From positions 1 through 64,000 of the forward strand of contig JAFTIQ010000031.1 in the NCBI GenBank assembly GCA_017456805.1: DNA of 64,000 nt. The letters run 5' to 3'. The translations under genes and the position numbers were made by a program. The stretch comes from Lentisphaeria bacterium. GTDB lineage: Bacteria; Verrucomicrobiota; Lentisphaeria; Victivallales; UBA1829. Below the pieces are notes generated by a model. That model did not search any database. It saw only the letters and a program-made list of their open reading frames with translations, and was not told the DNA's origin. How positions within the stretch are numbered: position 1 is the stretch's first letter; each line of letters begins with the position of its first letter. Positions 34,570 through 43,495 of the stretch are shown here, in pieces.

Positions 34570-35406
34570 ATGAAAAAGAAAAATTTTACATTGATTGAAT
34601 TACTTGTGAGAAGTTCACATCTCAACTGTGATAGTGCAAAGCCTGCCCATGGGCAGGGTAAAGCATGCTTTACCCTTATAGAACTCTTAGTTGTGATTGC
34701 GATCATTGCAATTCTTGCCGGGATGCTGCTGCCTGCATTGAATCAGGCGCGGGAAAAAGGAAGAGCAGGTTCCTGTGTAAACCAGTTGAAACAGATTGGA
34801 CTCGGATTTATGCAGTATCTTTCTGACAATGACGGGTTTTATCCCTTGGGTACGCTTGCCACGGAAAATGGCAAAGGGAATATCATTTGGTCCACTTGCC
34901 TTACACCGTATATGGAAGGATCGCATACTCTTCATTATACAAATCTGGTGAGAGTTCCGAAATGGCTGCAATGTCCTTCCCATACAACCAGCAATACCTA
35001 TAGCGGAGCTTTTGACTACAACTGTTCTTATGCTTACAACCGGGGTGCGTTTGGAGATGCTTTGCATGATACCCGTAATAAAATGATCAAAAAAGTGGAA
35101 GCTCCCAGCGATACGATCCTTTGTGTTGACGGATGGTGGGGGAATGCAACGGAAGAGTCCCGTGCCAAGGGCGCAACCCGGCTCAGTGCAGGCTCCTGCA
35201 GCAACGGTGTCGCGTACCGTCATTCCAAACGAAGCAATGTTGTGTTTGCAGATGGTCATGCCGGTCCTGAAACATGGCATAAACTTAATTTTTCAGGATA
35301 TGATTTCGGTTATCTTCCCTGGCGGGATCAGTTTCAGGCAAAAACGACGAACTTGAAATACGGTGCCACAAAACCCTATGAGTACGGGTATTCTCCGTAC
35401 AATTGA
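34570..35406 (+). CDS. Prepilin-like exported protein with an inserted duplicate of the cleavage/methylation motif
   Basis: 278 residues. It opens with [13 protein letters not shown], then 20 extra residues (RSSHLNCDS... ending GKAC), then a second FTLIELLV that continues into the true hydrophobic helix [20 protein letters not shown]. The rest (residues ~60-278) follows the Lentisphaerae/Planctomycetes prepilin-like pattern with an [27 protein letters not shown] block and an [16 protein letters not shown] tail (H-x9-DG type). The insert is in frame. AGGAAGGATGAG gives a strong ribosome site. The peptidase would need to cut before the second motif to release a normal pilin. It converges on gspK with nine bases between stops. 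Confidence 0.85.
   Translation: MKKKNFTLIELLVRSSHLNCDSAKPAHGQGKACFTLIELLVVIAIIAILAGMLLPALNQAREKGRAGSCVNQLKQIGLGFMQYLSDNDGFYPLGTLATENGKGNIIWSTCLTPYMEGSHTLHYTNLVRVPKWLQCPSHTTSNTYSGAFDYNCSYAYNRGAFGDALHDTRNKMIKKVEAPSDTILCVDGWWGNATEESRAKGATRLSAGSCSNGVAYRHSKRSNVVFADGHAGPETWHKLNFSGYDFGYLPWRDQFQAKTTNLKYGATKPYEYGYSPYN
34609..34692 (+). repeat. 84-bp in-frame palindromic insert at the prepilin motif
   Basis: The insert separates two copies of the FTLIELLV codons (34585-34608 and 34669-34692). It contains two overlapping perfect palindromes, CCTGCCCATGGGCAGG (34642-34657) and a 20-bp one at 34656-34675 whose core is AAAGCATGCTTT. The right arm of the second palindrome is itself the start of the second motif copy (codons F-T-L). 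The two motif copies agree 8/8 in protein but only about 15/24 in DNA, so this is not a recent simple duplication. I infer a mobile palindromic element that carries its own version of the motif. Confidence 0.75.
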
Positions 35407-35415
35407 TTTGACCGC

Positions 35416-36405
35416 TTAATAGAAAATCCATTGCAGATAGCTGACGTTATCCCCTTGCGGTCCGGTAATTCCGAATCCGTGGAAGGAGAATGTCAGCCGT
35501 TTGCTGATTCTTCCGCTGCCGGTTTTTGACCGGATGTTCACCGTGTAGTATCCGCTTTCGTTCCAGGAGAGTCCGCGGCGAACTTTGGGCAGAAGCGTTG
35601 CATCAAGCTGATCGGAAAGTTTGATCCGTTCTGTCTGATATGTTTTCAAGGCTTCGAGAACGGTGAGAGCTTCTTCCTCTTCCAGATTGCAGAAAGTCAT
35701 AAGCAGGAATTTATCTGCTGTGAAGATGCTTGGATTTCCGGCAAGATTGGCATTGGACCCGTTTGGCGGGATCAGCCGGATAGAGGTGAGTCTTCCATGT
35801 TTATCAGTCGGGAAGAAATCAGTAAAACCTTCGATATAAAAGAGTTCTGCGCGGAATTGCAATCCGCTGTTGCTGGGGAGCGGCTGTTTCTCTTCTGATT
35901 CATATTCAGAAATTTCCTTTCCATCGCCGCTGACGTTGTCATTGGAATCGGTGTAATCGGAGAGCAGATCTTTAAGGATATCGATGCGTTCATTCAGGTC
36001 GGTATCAGTGACCCATGCATTTTTGATCCGGTTCCAGGTGGCGTTTGCGTTTCTTGTGCTGAAATCGAATCCGCTGCGGGTATCTGTGATCGTGAACTCA
36101 ACTTCCGTTCCGTAATAATCAATGACATGAACGGTTCCATCTGCCAGAAACCGATCGTACTCGAATTCTGAATAATCCAGATCTCCGGGAGTGGAAACCG
36201 GGTGCAGCTGTCTGTCAGCGGCAAGAAGCCACTGGACTCTGTTTGCCGCGCCTTCGTTGATATAAAAGCTGCGCTGGAGTTCCAGGTGCGGGCGGATGGT
36301 AAAGGTGTTGATTTTCGACATGGCAAGGACAGCCATTGTCAGGAGGGTTGCGCCAAGGATGAAGAAGATTGCCGCGCTGAATGCGGAGCCTGATTGCCGT
36401 TTCAT
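35416..36405 (-). CDS. gspK: GspK-like minor pseudopilin
   Basis: 329 residues from ATG 36405, supported by GGAGGG and by the four-base overlap with the upstream gspJ. MKRQSGSAFSAAIFFILGATLLTMAVLAMS is a pseudopilin-type N-terminal helix without Glu5, as is usual in GspK. A long C-terminal domain follows (size fits GspK's large tip domain), though it has weak similarity to known ones. GspK caps the pseudopilus with GspI and GspJ. It is the last gene of the secretion operon. Confidence 0.75.
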   Translation of the reverse strand: MKRQSGSAFSAAIFFILGATLLTMAVLAMSKINTFTIRPHLELQRSFYINEGAANRVQWLLAADRQLHPVSTPGDLDYSEFEYDRFLADGTVHVIDYYGTEVEFTITDTRSGFDFSTRNANATWNRIKNAWVTDTDLNERIDILKDLLSDYTDSNDNVSGDGKEISEYESEEKQPLPSNSGLQFRAELFYIEGFTDFFPTDKHGRLTSIRLIPPNGSNANLAGNPSIFTADKFLLMTFCNLEEEEALTVLEALKTYQTERIKLSDQLDATLLPKVRRGLSWNESGYYTVNIRSKTGSGRISKRLTFSFHGFGITGPQGDNVSYLQWIFY

Positions 36406-37085
36406 CGGATCCCTCCTCTTCCTGAGGTTTGGTTCAATGCGTTCTGATTTCTGCGGGTGCTGTAAGTGGAGTGAGCGGAGGAGCCTGCGGTTCTCCGGAG
36501 CCAGCGTTCTTTTTCGCCGTTGAGCCATTCGATTTCCATTTGGATTGCCAGCGGGATCCCATCGTGATCGTCCTCGATCCACTCCTCAAGGAATTCCACT
36601 TCGCCATCGGTATTGCGTTCTGCGTAAAGGAAGGTGACTGCCTGAACGTTTTTCACCAGAATTTCCCGGGTGTAGCGTTCGGGCATATCGTTTTCCTCCA
36701 GTTCCCATGGGAGGAGAGGGTAGGGGGAGTATTCGGCGACCAGATCGTGTTCGATGAGCCGGATCCGCACAAAAATCAATGCACCTGTATCCCTGTCGTG
36801 ACTGCGGCGCAGTGCGGTGAAGAGCATCCTATCAGGTTCTCCGAGGAATACATCCCGCATTTCATTTTTCTCCCGATCCTTCCATTGGAATGGGACAGCA
36901 TTGCGGACACATTGATCCATGACCTGATCCACGGCGATATATTCTTTCATATTTTCCGTGATTTTTGCGCTGCGGCGGTAGGCGTTATAGAACATGGAAG
37001 AAGCGGTTCCGATCATTGCACCGACCAGCAGAAGAATTGTCATGGCGACCACCATTTCCAACAATGTGAAAGGAGATTTTCTCAT
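36402..37085 (-). CDS. gspJ: GspJ-like minor pseudopilin
   Basis: 227 residues. The N-terminus MRKSPFTLLEMVVAMTILLLVGAMIG has the prepilin pattern F-T-L-L-E with Glu at +5, but Pro instead of Gly at -1. The following domain with IMSFRI-like strands fits GspJ in size. It has ATGA overlaps on both sides and lies between gspI and gspK, the standard order. Part of the periplasmic pseudopilus tip. Confidence 0.8.
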   Translation of the reverse strand: MRKSPFTLLEMVVAMTILLLVGAMIGTASSMFYNAYRRSAKITENMKEYIAVDQVMDQCVRNAVPFQWKDREKNEMRDVFLGEPDRMLFTALRRSHDRDTGALIFVRIRLIEHDLVAEYSPYPLLPWELEENDMPERYTREILVKNVQAVTFLYAERNTDGEVEFLEEWIEDDHDGIPLAIQMEIEWLNGEKERWLRRTAGSSAHSTYSTRRNQNALNQTSGRGGIR

Positions 37086-37486
37086 GGATTGGTCTCCTCA
37101 TAATCAAACCGGTCAACGATGATCTCTGTGACTGTTTTTTTATCGTTTTGCCGGACGATTTCGATTTTGACTCCGATCAGGGGGACCTGTCCCTGCTGAT
37201 CATCCAGTTCTTCGGGCAGCTGATCGACGAGTTCCTGAAAGGTGACAACAGGATAATAATCCGGGTAATCGAAGATCTCTTCCGGGATTGAGATATCATC
37301 CTCTTTTTTCTGTTGGAGCAGCGTATATTCAGCTGCCTGCATGAGCATGTGAGTATGCTTCCAGCGCTCCATGGTTTTGCTGATCCGTTCCTGAGAGGAT
37401 GTGAGAAGTTGAAGGAGTCCGGCGAGACTGAGTGTAAGGATCCCCAGCGCGATAACGACTTCGATGAGTGTGAATCTGGCTTTCAC
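37082..37486 (-). CDS. gspI: GspI-like minor pseudopilin
   Basis: 134 residues, MKARFTLIEVVIALGILTLSLAGLLQLL is a prepilin N-terminus with Glu at +5 and Arg at -1. Short C-terminal domain, normal size for GspI. Translationally coupled to gspH and gspJ. It is expected to start the pseudopilus tip complex with GspJ and GspK. Confidence 0.8.
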   Translation of the reverse strand: MKARFTLIEVVIALGILTLSLAGLLQLLTSSQERISKTMERWKHTHMLMQAAEYTLLQQKKEDDISIPEEIFDYPDYYPVVTFQELVDQLPEELDDQQGQVPLIGVKIEIVRQNDKKTVTEIIVDRFDYEETNP

Positions 37487-37971
37487 TCTTCGCTCTCCTC
37501 TGCGAATAATCTTCCTGTGAGGGGCGAAATTTTGTATCTTTTTTCCATAGATTTATAACGGAAAACCAATTCTCTCATACCGGAAGCTCCGCCATCGGGA
37601 AAGAAGCGGAAGAGTTCGATTGATTCTGTTCCGGGATCATTTTCAAGTGCGATGGAAAATTCTTCCGGGAAAGTCCAGCTTGTCCGGATTTTTTCCTCTT
37701 CTTCAGCGGTATCTGTTTCTTCTTCTGTTTCCGGTTCCTTCATGATGAGTTTCCGGTTTTGCAGATCCAGCGCGACGATCCGTTCTTCGCCGTGTTCCAT
37801 TGCCTGATAACGGACTCCGGCACAGAAAGTTTCAAACTCCAGAGAGGTGCTCTGGAGTTTCCGTGCAGGCGATTCTCCCCGGTAAGCGGCAACAGCCAGC
37901 CCTGTGGCGAGAAGAATGATCGCCATGACAACTGTAATTTCTATGAGTGTAAAAGGATTATTCCGCTGCAT
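37483..37971 (-). CDS. gspH: GspH-like minor pseudopilin
   Basis: 162 residues from ATG 37971, chosen because MQRNNPFTLIEITVVMAIILLATGLAV is then at the very N-terminus; the longer start adds 17 residues with no pilin signal. FTLIE with Glu at +5, Pro at -1. The remaining ~130 residues fit the GspH beta domain. The start lies 14 bases inside gspG. The acidic stretch EPETEEETDTAEEEEK near 95 is unusual for the family. Confidence 0.8.
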   Translation of the reverse strand: MQRNNPFTLIEITVVMAIILLATGLAVAAYRGESPARKLQSTSLEFETFCAGVRYQAMEHGEERIVALDLQNRKLIMKEPETEEETDTAEEEEKIRTSWTFPEEFSIALENDPGTESIELFRFFPDGGASGMRELVFRYKSMEKRYKISPLTGRLFAEESEE

Positions 37972-38389
37972 AGTTGGTGATATCGGCATTTTCCCCGGTT
38001 CCGCCGGGCTGACCATCAGCACCGTAGCTTACCAGATCGAAATCCCCGTGTTCGCCGGGGCAGGTATAAACATAATCATTTCCCCAGGGATCTTTCGGAA
38101 CAGCCGGCTTGATATAAGGACCATCCCATTTTTCATTTTCGCCGGGATTGACGACCAGTGCCTGAAGTCCTTCCTCCCCATCCGGAAAGCTTCCCATATC
38201 CAGCTTATATCCGATGATCGCATCTTCCAGAAGCTTGATCTGTGTTTTGGCTGTTCCGATGTTTGCCTTTTTCACATGATTCAAATAAAGCGGTGTTGCA
38301 ATGGATGCCAAGGCAACCAGGATGACGATCACCACCACGATTTCAATCATCGTGAACATGTTCCGTTTGAATCTTTTTTGCTCTTTCAT
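37958..38389 (-). CDS. gspG: Major pseudopilin GspG
   Basis: 143 residues. FTMIEIVVVIVILVALASIATPLYLNHVKKA is the prepilin helix. The C-terminal domain is clearly GspG: DAIIGYKLDMGSFPDGEEGLQAL, then GPYIKPAVPKDPWGNDYVYTCPGEHGDFDLVSYGADGQPGGTGENADI, with the calcium-loop pattern near the end. The residue at -1 is Met, not Gly. It builds the pseudopilus that pushes substrates through the secretin. Confidence 0.95.
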   Translation of the reverse strand: MKEQKRFKRNMFTMIEIVVVIVILVALASIATPLYLNHVKKANIGTAKTQIKLLEDAIIGYKLDMGSFPDGEEGLQALVVNPGENEKWDGPYIKPAVPKDPWGNDYVYTCPGEHGDFDLVSYGADGQPGGTGENADITNYAAE

Positions 38390-38402
38390 ATCAAAAACCT
38401 CC

Positions 38403-39602
38403 TTAATTGATTGAATTTATTTCCATCATCGCGGCAAAGATCGATACCACCACGATCAGAACGATGACTGCCAGAAAAACGATGACTGCCGGTTCAAACA
38501 GACTCAGCATCCGTTTGATTTTTGCTCTGGTATCCGCTTCCAGATTGGAGGCGATCCGTTCCAGCATATCCCCCATGGCTCCGGTTTCTTCTCCCACCCG
38601 GAGCATCGGAACCATTTCCCGGGGAACAAAACGGTTCCCGGAAAGTGCGGCGGAAAGCTTTTCACCGCCTTTCAGCTTCCGGTCAATATTGAGGAATGCC
38701 TCTGAAATCACGGGGTTGACGATGATTTTTTCCGCGATCCGCACTGTTCGGATGATCTCCACATGGTTTGCAAGAAGAATTGCGAGGGTCCGGATATACC
38801 GGCACATTTCAAGATCGATCATGATTTTTCCGATCATGGGGATTTTCAATTTCAGCGCAGCGATCCGGTACCGCAGCAGCTCCTCCCCCCAGTATTTCCC
38901 CAAGAGAAGCCAGAGAAGAAGAATGCTCACCGGCAAGATCCATAATCCATGAAAAAATACCGAGCTTGCACCCATAAGAAATTCCATGGAGCCCGGAAGC
39001 TCTCGGCCCATATCCTCAAAAATTTTGGCAAACCGGGGAACAAAAACCGTAAAAAGCAGAATGGTAACTGTCAATGTGACTCCCAGGATCGCCAGCGGAT
39101 AAACGCTGCTTGAGACAATGAAACTTTTCAATTCCCGGTTTTCACTCATGAATTTGTAGAGCTCTTCCACCGCCTGGGGAAGACAGCCGGATTCTTCCCC
39201 GGACTCCACCAGATTGGCATAATATCCGGGAAACAATTTTCCGTGACTCCGGATCAGATCAGAGAATTTTTTCCCTTCATGCAGCCCCTGTCTCAGAGAA
39301 TTGACAAACTGTTTCTGCACAGATTCCCCGGAACTGTCTGCGATGATCGCAAGTGCCTGTTCCAGCTGGATATTCGCCGTAAGCAGAGGCGCAAGCTGCC
39401 GGGTGAATTGACAGGTGTCGATCTTTGTCTTGCTCCAGTAATGCTGTCCTTCCGCCGCGATTCCGGCTTCCCCGCAGAAACGGATCGGAGTCAAATGACG
39501 GCTCCGGAGTTTTCCTTGCGCTTCTCTCAGAGTATCTGCTTCGATCAGAATTTCATGGGGTGTTTCCCCCGGGGCTGCGGCAATATAACGGAACAGACTC
39601 AT
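38403..39602 (-). CDS. gspF: Type II secretion inner-membrane platform protein GspF
   Basis: 399 residues with the standard GspF layout: N-terminal cytoplasmic domain, CQFTRQLAPLLTANIQLEQAL, two repeated T2SF domains each followed by a membrane helix, and a third helix at the C-terminus (PAVIVFLAVIVLIVVVSIFAAMM). The conserved VPMLRVGEETGAMGDMLERIA is the family signature. It links the GspE ATPase to the pseudopilus. Confidence 0.95.
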   Translation of the reverse strand: MSLFRYIAAAPGETPHEILIEADTLREAQGKLRSRHLTPIRFCGEAGIAAEGQHYWSKTKIDTCQFTRQLAPLLTANIQLEQALAIIADSSGESVQKQFVNSLRQGLHEGKKFSDLIRSHGKLFPGYYANLVESGEESGCLPQAVEELYKFMSENRELKSFIVSSSVYPLAILGVTLTVTILLFTVFVPRFAKIFEDMGRELPGSMEFLMGASSVFFHGLWILPVSILLLWLLLGKYWGEELLRYRIAALKLKIPMIGKIMIDLEMCRYIRTLAILLANHVEIIRTVRIAEKIIVNPVISEAFLNIDRKLKGGEKLSAALSGNRFVPREMVPMLRVGEETGAMGDMLERIASNLEADTRAKIKRMLSLFEPAVIVFLAVIVLIVVVSIFAAMMEINSIN

Positions 39603-39605
39603 GAA

Positions 39606-41177
39606 TTACACCTCAGCTGCAGATCTGTTCAGTTCTTCTTCTGTGGTGATCCCGCAGCGGACTTTTTCTTCGCCATCCTCCCGCAGGGTGATCATTCCGT
39701 CTTTTCTTGCAATTGTTTCCAGTTCGGAACTTGAGGCATTTCTGTTGACTGCCATTCTCAGTTCGTCGGAAAGGAGAAGCAATTCATAGATCCCGGTTCT
39801 TCCTTTATAACCGGAACCGTTGCATTTGCGGCATTTTCCGTTGCCATCGTTGCCGCTGCCTTTGCAGGCTGGGCAGATTTTCCGGACGAGCCGCTGGGAG
39901 AGAACTCCGCTGAGGGCTGAGGAAACCAGAAAGTTTTCCATTCCCATGTCCACCAGACGGGTGACTGCTCCGACTGCATCATTTGTATGAAGCGTGGAAA
40001 GAACAAGGTGTCCGGTCAGCGCCGCATTGATGGCAATATCTGCTGTTTCCCGGTCACGGATCTCGCCCACCAGAATGATATCAGGGTCCTGCCGGACGAT
40101 GCTGCGCAAGCCGTTGGCAAAGGTCACTCCGATTTTTGCGTTGACCTGCATCTGGCACAATCCCTGCATTTTATATTCCACGGGATCTTCCACGGTGATG
40201 ATCTTTTTCCGGGAGTCATTCAATTGACTGATCACACTGTAAAGCGTAGTTGTTTTACCGCTTCCTGTGGGCCCCACAACAAGGATCATTCCGTGAGGGA
40301 TATTGATCAGCCGGTTGAATTTTTTCAGAATGTTCTCACTCATTCCAAGGGTTTGAAGATCAAAGGAAAGAGAATCCGAATTGAGCAGACGCAGCACGAT
40401 ACTTTCCCCGTTCATAATGGGAATGGTGGAAATTCGCATATCCAGTTCATCTTTGCCCAGCCGGATATTGGTTCTGCCATCCTGAGGCAGACGGCTTTCT
40501 GCAATGTTGAGATTTCCGAGAAGTTTGATGCGGGAGGCAATCGCCGGAAACTCTTTCAGCGGACAGGAAAGAATCTCGGTCAGCAATCCGTCAACACGGC
40601 AGCGGACACTTACAGCTTCTTCGTTCGGCTCAATGTGAATATCACTTGCCCCGAGTTCGATTGCTCTTGTAAAAATATCATTGACCAGCCGGACGATCCG
40701 GGCTTCCCCCGCCATGGAGCGCAATGTCAGTTCATCTTCTGCAACGGAATCCGCATGATCTTCCTCGATGGATTGAAGTTTGTTCAGAAGCCGTTCCAGA
40801 AACGGGCGTCTGGAAAAACGGAAGAGAAGCTGTTTGTTCCAGCTTTTTTCCACAAGGTAAGTGAGATGCTCCAGATCATAAGGATCTGCTACAAGAAGAG
40901 TCAGCGTTTCTTCTTCCCGCTCAATGGGCAAACAGGTGTTGGCATTGAAAAATTCCCATGGGGCATCCTGCTGGATCTCCGGAAGTTCGAATTCCTCTTC
41001 CTCTATCGGCGGCGTTTGAAAGGCTGTATTATAACAGGAGATCAGCTCCTGTTCAGAAATTTCTCCCCGGTTGACGGCTTCCAGATCTGCCTGCCGCGCT
41101 TCAGCCGCTGATGCCGGAAGGGCGCGGTTCAGCAGTTTTTCCAGTTGTTTCCGGGCTTCGATGAAATCAACGGTCAT
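39606..41177 (-). CDS. gspE: Type II secretion ATPase GspE
   Basis: 523 residues. N-terminal N1E-like domain to about 130, then the ATPase core: Walker A GPTGSGKT at 302-309, Asp box DPVEY near 331, Walker B with E372 in ILVGEIRDRET, and a C435-x2-C438...C449-x2-C452 zinc site. It powers pseudopilus assembly in the cytoplasm, docked on GspL and GspF. The ATG overlaps the gspD stop by four bases. Confidence 0.96.
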   Translation of the reverse strand: MTVDFIEARKQLEKLLNRALPASAAEARQADLEAVNRGEISEQELISCYNTAFQTPPIEEEEFELPEIQQDAPWEFFNANTCLPIEREEETLTLLVADPYDLEHLTYLVEKSWNKQLLFRFSRRPFLERLLNKLQSIEEDHADSVAEDELTLRSMAGEARIVRLVNDIFTRAIELGASDIHIEPNEEAVSVRCRVDGLLTEILSCPLKEFPAIASRIKLLGNLNIAESRLPQDGRTNIRLGKDELDMRISTIPIMNGESIVLRLLNSDSLSFDLQTLGMSENILKKFNRLINIPHGMILVVGPTGSGKTTTLYSVISQLNDSRKKIITVEDPVEYKMQGLCQMQVNAKIGVTFANGLRSIVRQDPDIILVGEIRDRETADIAINAALTGHLVLSTLHTNDAVGAVTRLVDMGMENFLVSSALSGVLSQRLVRKICPACKGSGNDGNGKCRKCNGSGYKGRTGIYELLLLSDELRMAVNRNASSSELETIARKDGMITLREDGEEKVRCGITTEEELNRSAAEV

Positions 41178-43459
41178 CGCCAGAACTCCCCGTTTTTCAG
41201 CATACGGTGATTTTTGTTCTGCGGCTTACTCCGTTCATGAATATCCTGATTGAAGCTGTTCAGAGAGCGGAGAGAATCATTGTACCGCTTGATCAGGTCT
41301 TCCACCTGGCTCTTTTCGTTGATGATATACCCGGTGATCAGAACAAGGATCTCTGTCCGTTCGATGTTGGCGTTTGTGTTTCCGAAAAGACGCCGGAGGA
41401 CGGGAATCTGGTTGATCAGGGGGATAGAATCCAGGTAATCTGTTTTCCGTTCCTGGATCAATCCGCCGAGGATCATTGTTTTCCCGTTGGCAATGGTCAT
41501 GGCTGTTTCAATGACCCGTTTGCTGAAGGTGGGAGAATTGATATCGGAGGAGGTGGTTCTGACCACAGAAGAAAGTTCCTGCTTGATATCAAGTGAAATC
41601 AAATCTGTGCTGGTGATCTGGGGGGTAACGGTGAGGATCACACCGGTATCTTCATAGTCGTAGTTCTGAAGGATCGTTCCGCTGCTGGACGTATCAGAGG
41701 TTCCCTGACTGATGTACGGAACTCTGTCGCCAACCTGAATGACGGCTTCTGTATGACTGGAAACCAGGAGCTGCGGACTGGAAATGACTTTGACATCTCC
41801 GTTTCCGGCGAGGGCGCGGAGATAACCGAATTTTTCCTGAGGATTATCCGGATTGGCGATTGCAAAAGAAAAACCTTCTCCGCCATTGGGGATCGGCGTC
41901 AAACCGGTCGTCCCGTCTGCATTGGTGCTGAAAGCATTGGAAAGTTCAGAGAAATTGGTTCCGAGAAGAGTTTTGTTTCCATTGATGCTGCCTGCCGCAG
42001 AAAATTCGATCCCGAATTTTGTGGATTCTGTCAGGGTGACTTCCACCACAAGAACTTGCAGCAGAACCTGAGGCGGAACGATGTCCAACCGGTCAAGAAG
42101 TGCCTTGATGGATGCATAGGTTCTGGGTGTTGTACGGATGACCAGACGGTTCAGGACTCCATCCGCAAAGACTCTTACATTATTATCAAACAGGCTGGAG
42201 GACGCATTGGTCTGAGTTCCTGTCCGGTTGCCGGTATTTGCAGTTGTCCGTGTCCGGTTTGCGGTGCTCAGCTGGGAGGTCCGGCTGTTCCCGGTGGATG
42301 TGTCCACCGTCAATGTAGCACCGGTCGTATTGTAAAGAACGTTAAGAGCCTCCGCCAGCTGAGCGGCTTTCCCGTGGGTGACTTTATAAACGAAAACCCG
42401 TTCCTGATCAATGGATTCTGAACTGTCAAAAATTGCGACCCATTTCCGGATTTCAGCAAGAGCCTCTTTCGTCGCAGCAGAAACCACAAGCACGCCGACG
42501 CGGTCGACCCCCACAAGCTGGATCGCTCCCGGAGGCGCATTCCGTTCATTGGTCTTTGTCACTGTGAACCCGAGGATCGGCAGGACATTCTGGAGTTCTT
42601 CCACCAGTTTTGTGGGGAGGACATACGTACATTTGATTGCTTCTCTGGGCCAATTGTTCCGGCTGCTCTGATCGATGGTTGCGAGAAGGGTTTTGATTTT
42701 CGGCATGTTGCTCTGTTCATCGCAGATCAAAATTGCGTTTGGACGGGCAAGTTCCACACAAACACTGTTCGCTCCGAGGAAAGGTTTGATCTGAGCAACG
42801 ACTTCCTTTGCCACAGAATTTTTGAATGCATAGTAATAAATTTCCCCATTGCCGCCGGGCTGACGCGCCATTTGAGCCAGCGGGGTGATCCGGACCAGCG
42901 ATTCATCCAATGTTGCACCGGCACCGGCAATAAAAAGCATCCGGTCAAAGGTGTTCCAGAGTTCCCGGCGGGTCATTTTTGAATTCAGATTCAGGGTGAC
43001 ATTTGTTTTCAGAGTGCTGTCTGCGACAAAGTTGAACCCGAGAATATCAGCGAATGCCGGGATCACATCCAGAAGGGGGGCACTGTTGAACACCAGCGAG
43101 GCTGTAATCTCTTCATCGGCATTGCTGATGATCAGATCATCAAAGAACCGGGGGGCATCCCCTGTTTGCGCAGGTGTCGCGGGCTGAGAACCCTGAGGAT
43201 AGCTGACTCCCGAAAGAGACCGTCCGAGATCTGTTTGCGTTTTTCCATCCGGATAGGGAACTTCTTCCTGAGCCTGAGTTTCCTTTTTCCCGGCGGGGGC
43301 AGGGACTTGGGGAGAATCTTTCAGAAAGGCAAAACGATCTTCCGGCTCCTCTTTGACCTCTGTTTCCACCTCCGGGTTCGGTTTTGTCTCCCACGAGGCG
43401 CAGGAAGTCAGAAGAGATGTCAAGAAAACAACTGCTGAGATGAGATAAAAATGTTTCAT
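41174..43459 (-). CDS. gspD: Type II secretion secretin GspD, predicted lipoprotein
   Basis: 761 residues. The start has a lipoprotein signal: MKHFYLISAVVFLTSLLTSC20, lipobox L-T-S-C. Secretin N-domains (N0 and repeats around SLVFNSAPLLDVIPAFADILG and VEELQNVLPILGF) are followed by a spacer rich in Asn/Thr near 400-430, then the conserved secretin core with VPPQVLLQVLVVEVTLTEST and the ending LGGLIQERKTDYLDSIPLINQIPVLRRLFGN. It forms the outer-membrane pore. A lipid-anchored secretin that does not need a pilotin is known from systems such as Pseudomonas HxcQ; none of the visible genes is a pilotin. Confidence 0.93.
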   Translation of the reverse strand: MKHFYLISAVVFLTSLLTSCASWETKPNPEVETEVKEEPEDRFAFLKDSPQVPAPAGKKETQAQEEVPYPDGKTQTDLGRSLSGVSYPQGSQPATPAQTGDAPRFFDDLIISNADEEITASLVFNSAPLLDVIPAFADILGFNFVADSTLKTNVTLNLNSKMTRRELWNTFDRMLFIAGAGATLDESLVRITPLAQMARQPGGNGEIYYYAFKNSVAKEVVAQIKPFLGANSVCVELARPNAILICDEQSNMPKIKTLLATIDQSSRNNWPREAIKCTYVLPTKLVEELQNVLPILGFTVTKTNERNAPPGAIQLVGVDRVGVLVVSAATKEALAEIRKWVAIFDSSESIDQERVFVYKVTHGKAAQLAEALNVLYNTTGATLTVDTSTGNSRTSQLSTANRTRTTANTGNRTGTQTNASSSLFDNNVRVFADGVLNRLVIRTTPRTYASIKALLDRLDIVPPQVLLQVLVVEVTLTESTKFGIEFSAAGSINGNKTLLGTNFSELSNAFSTNADGTTGLTPIPNGGEGFSFAIANPDNPQEKFGYLRALAGNGDVKVISSPQLLVSSHTEAVIQVGDRVPYISQGTSDTSSSGTILQNYDYEDTGVILTVTPQITSTDLISLDIKQELSSVVRTTSSDINSPTFSKRVIETAMTIANGKTMILGGLIQERKTDYLDSIPLINQIPVLRRLFGNTNANIERTEILVLITGYIINEKSQVEDLIKRYNDSLRSLNSFNQDIHERSKPQNKNHRMLKNGEFWR

Positions 43460-43495
43460 GATTTTTCCTGTTGTATATTCATTTTTGCTATTATT

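Noticed and set aside
34585..34692. Sequencing or assembly duplication of the prepilin motif
   Set aside because: The two motif copies differ at about 9 of 24 bases and are separated by palindromes in frame, which an assembly slip would not create.
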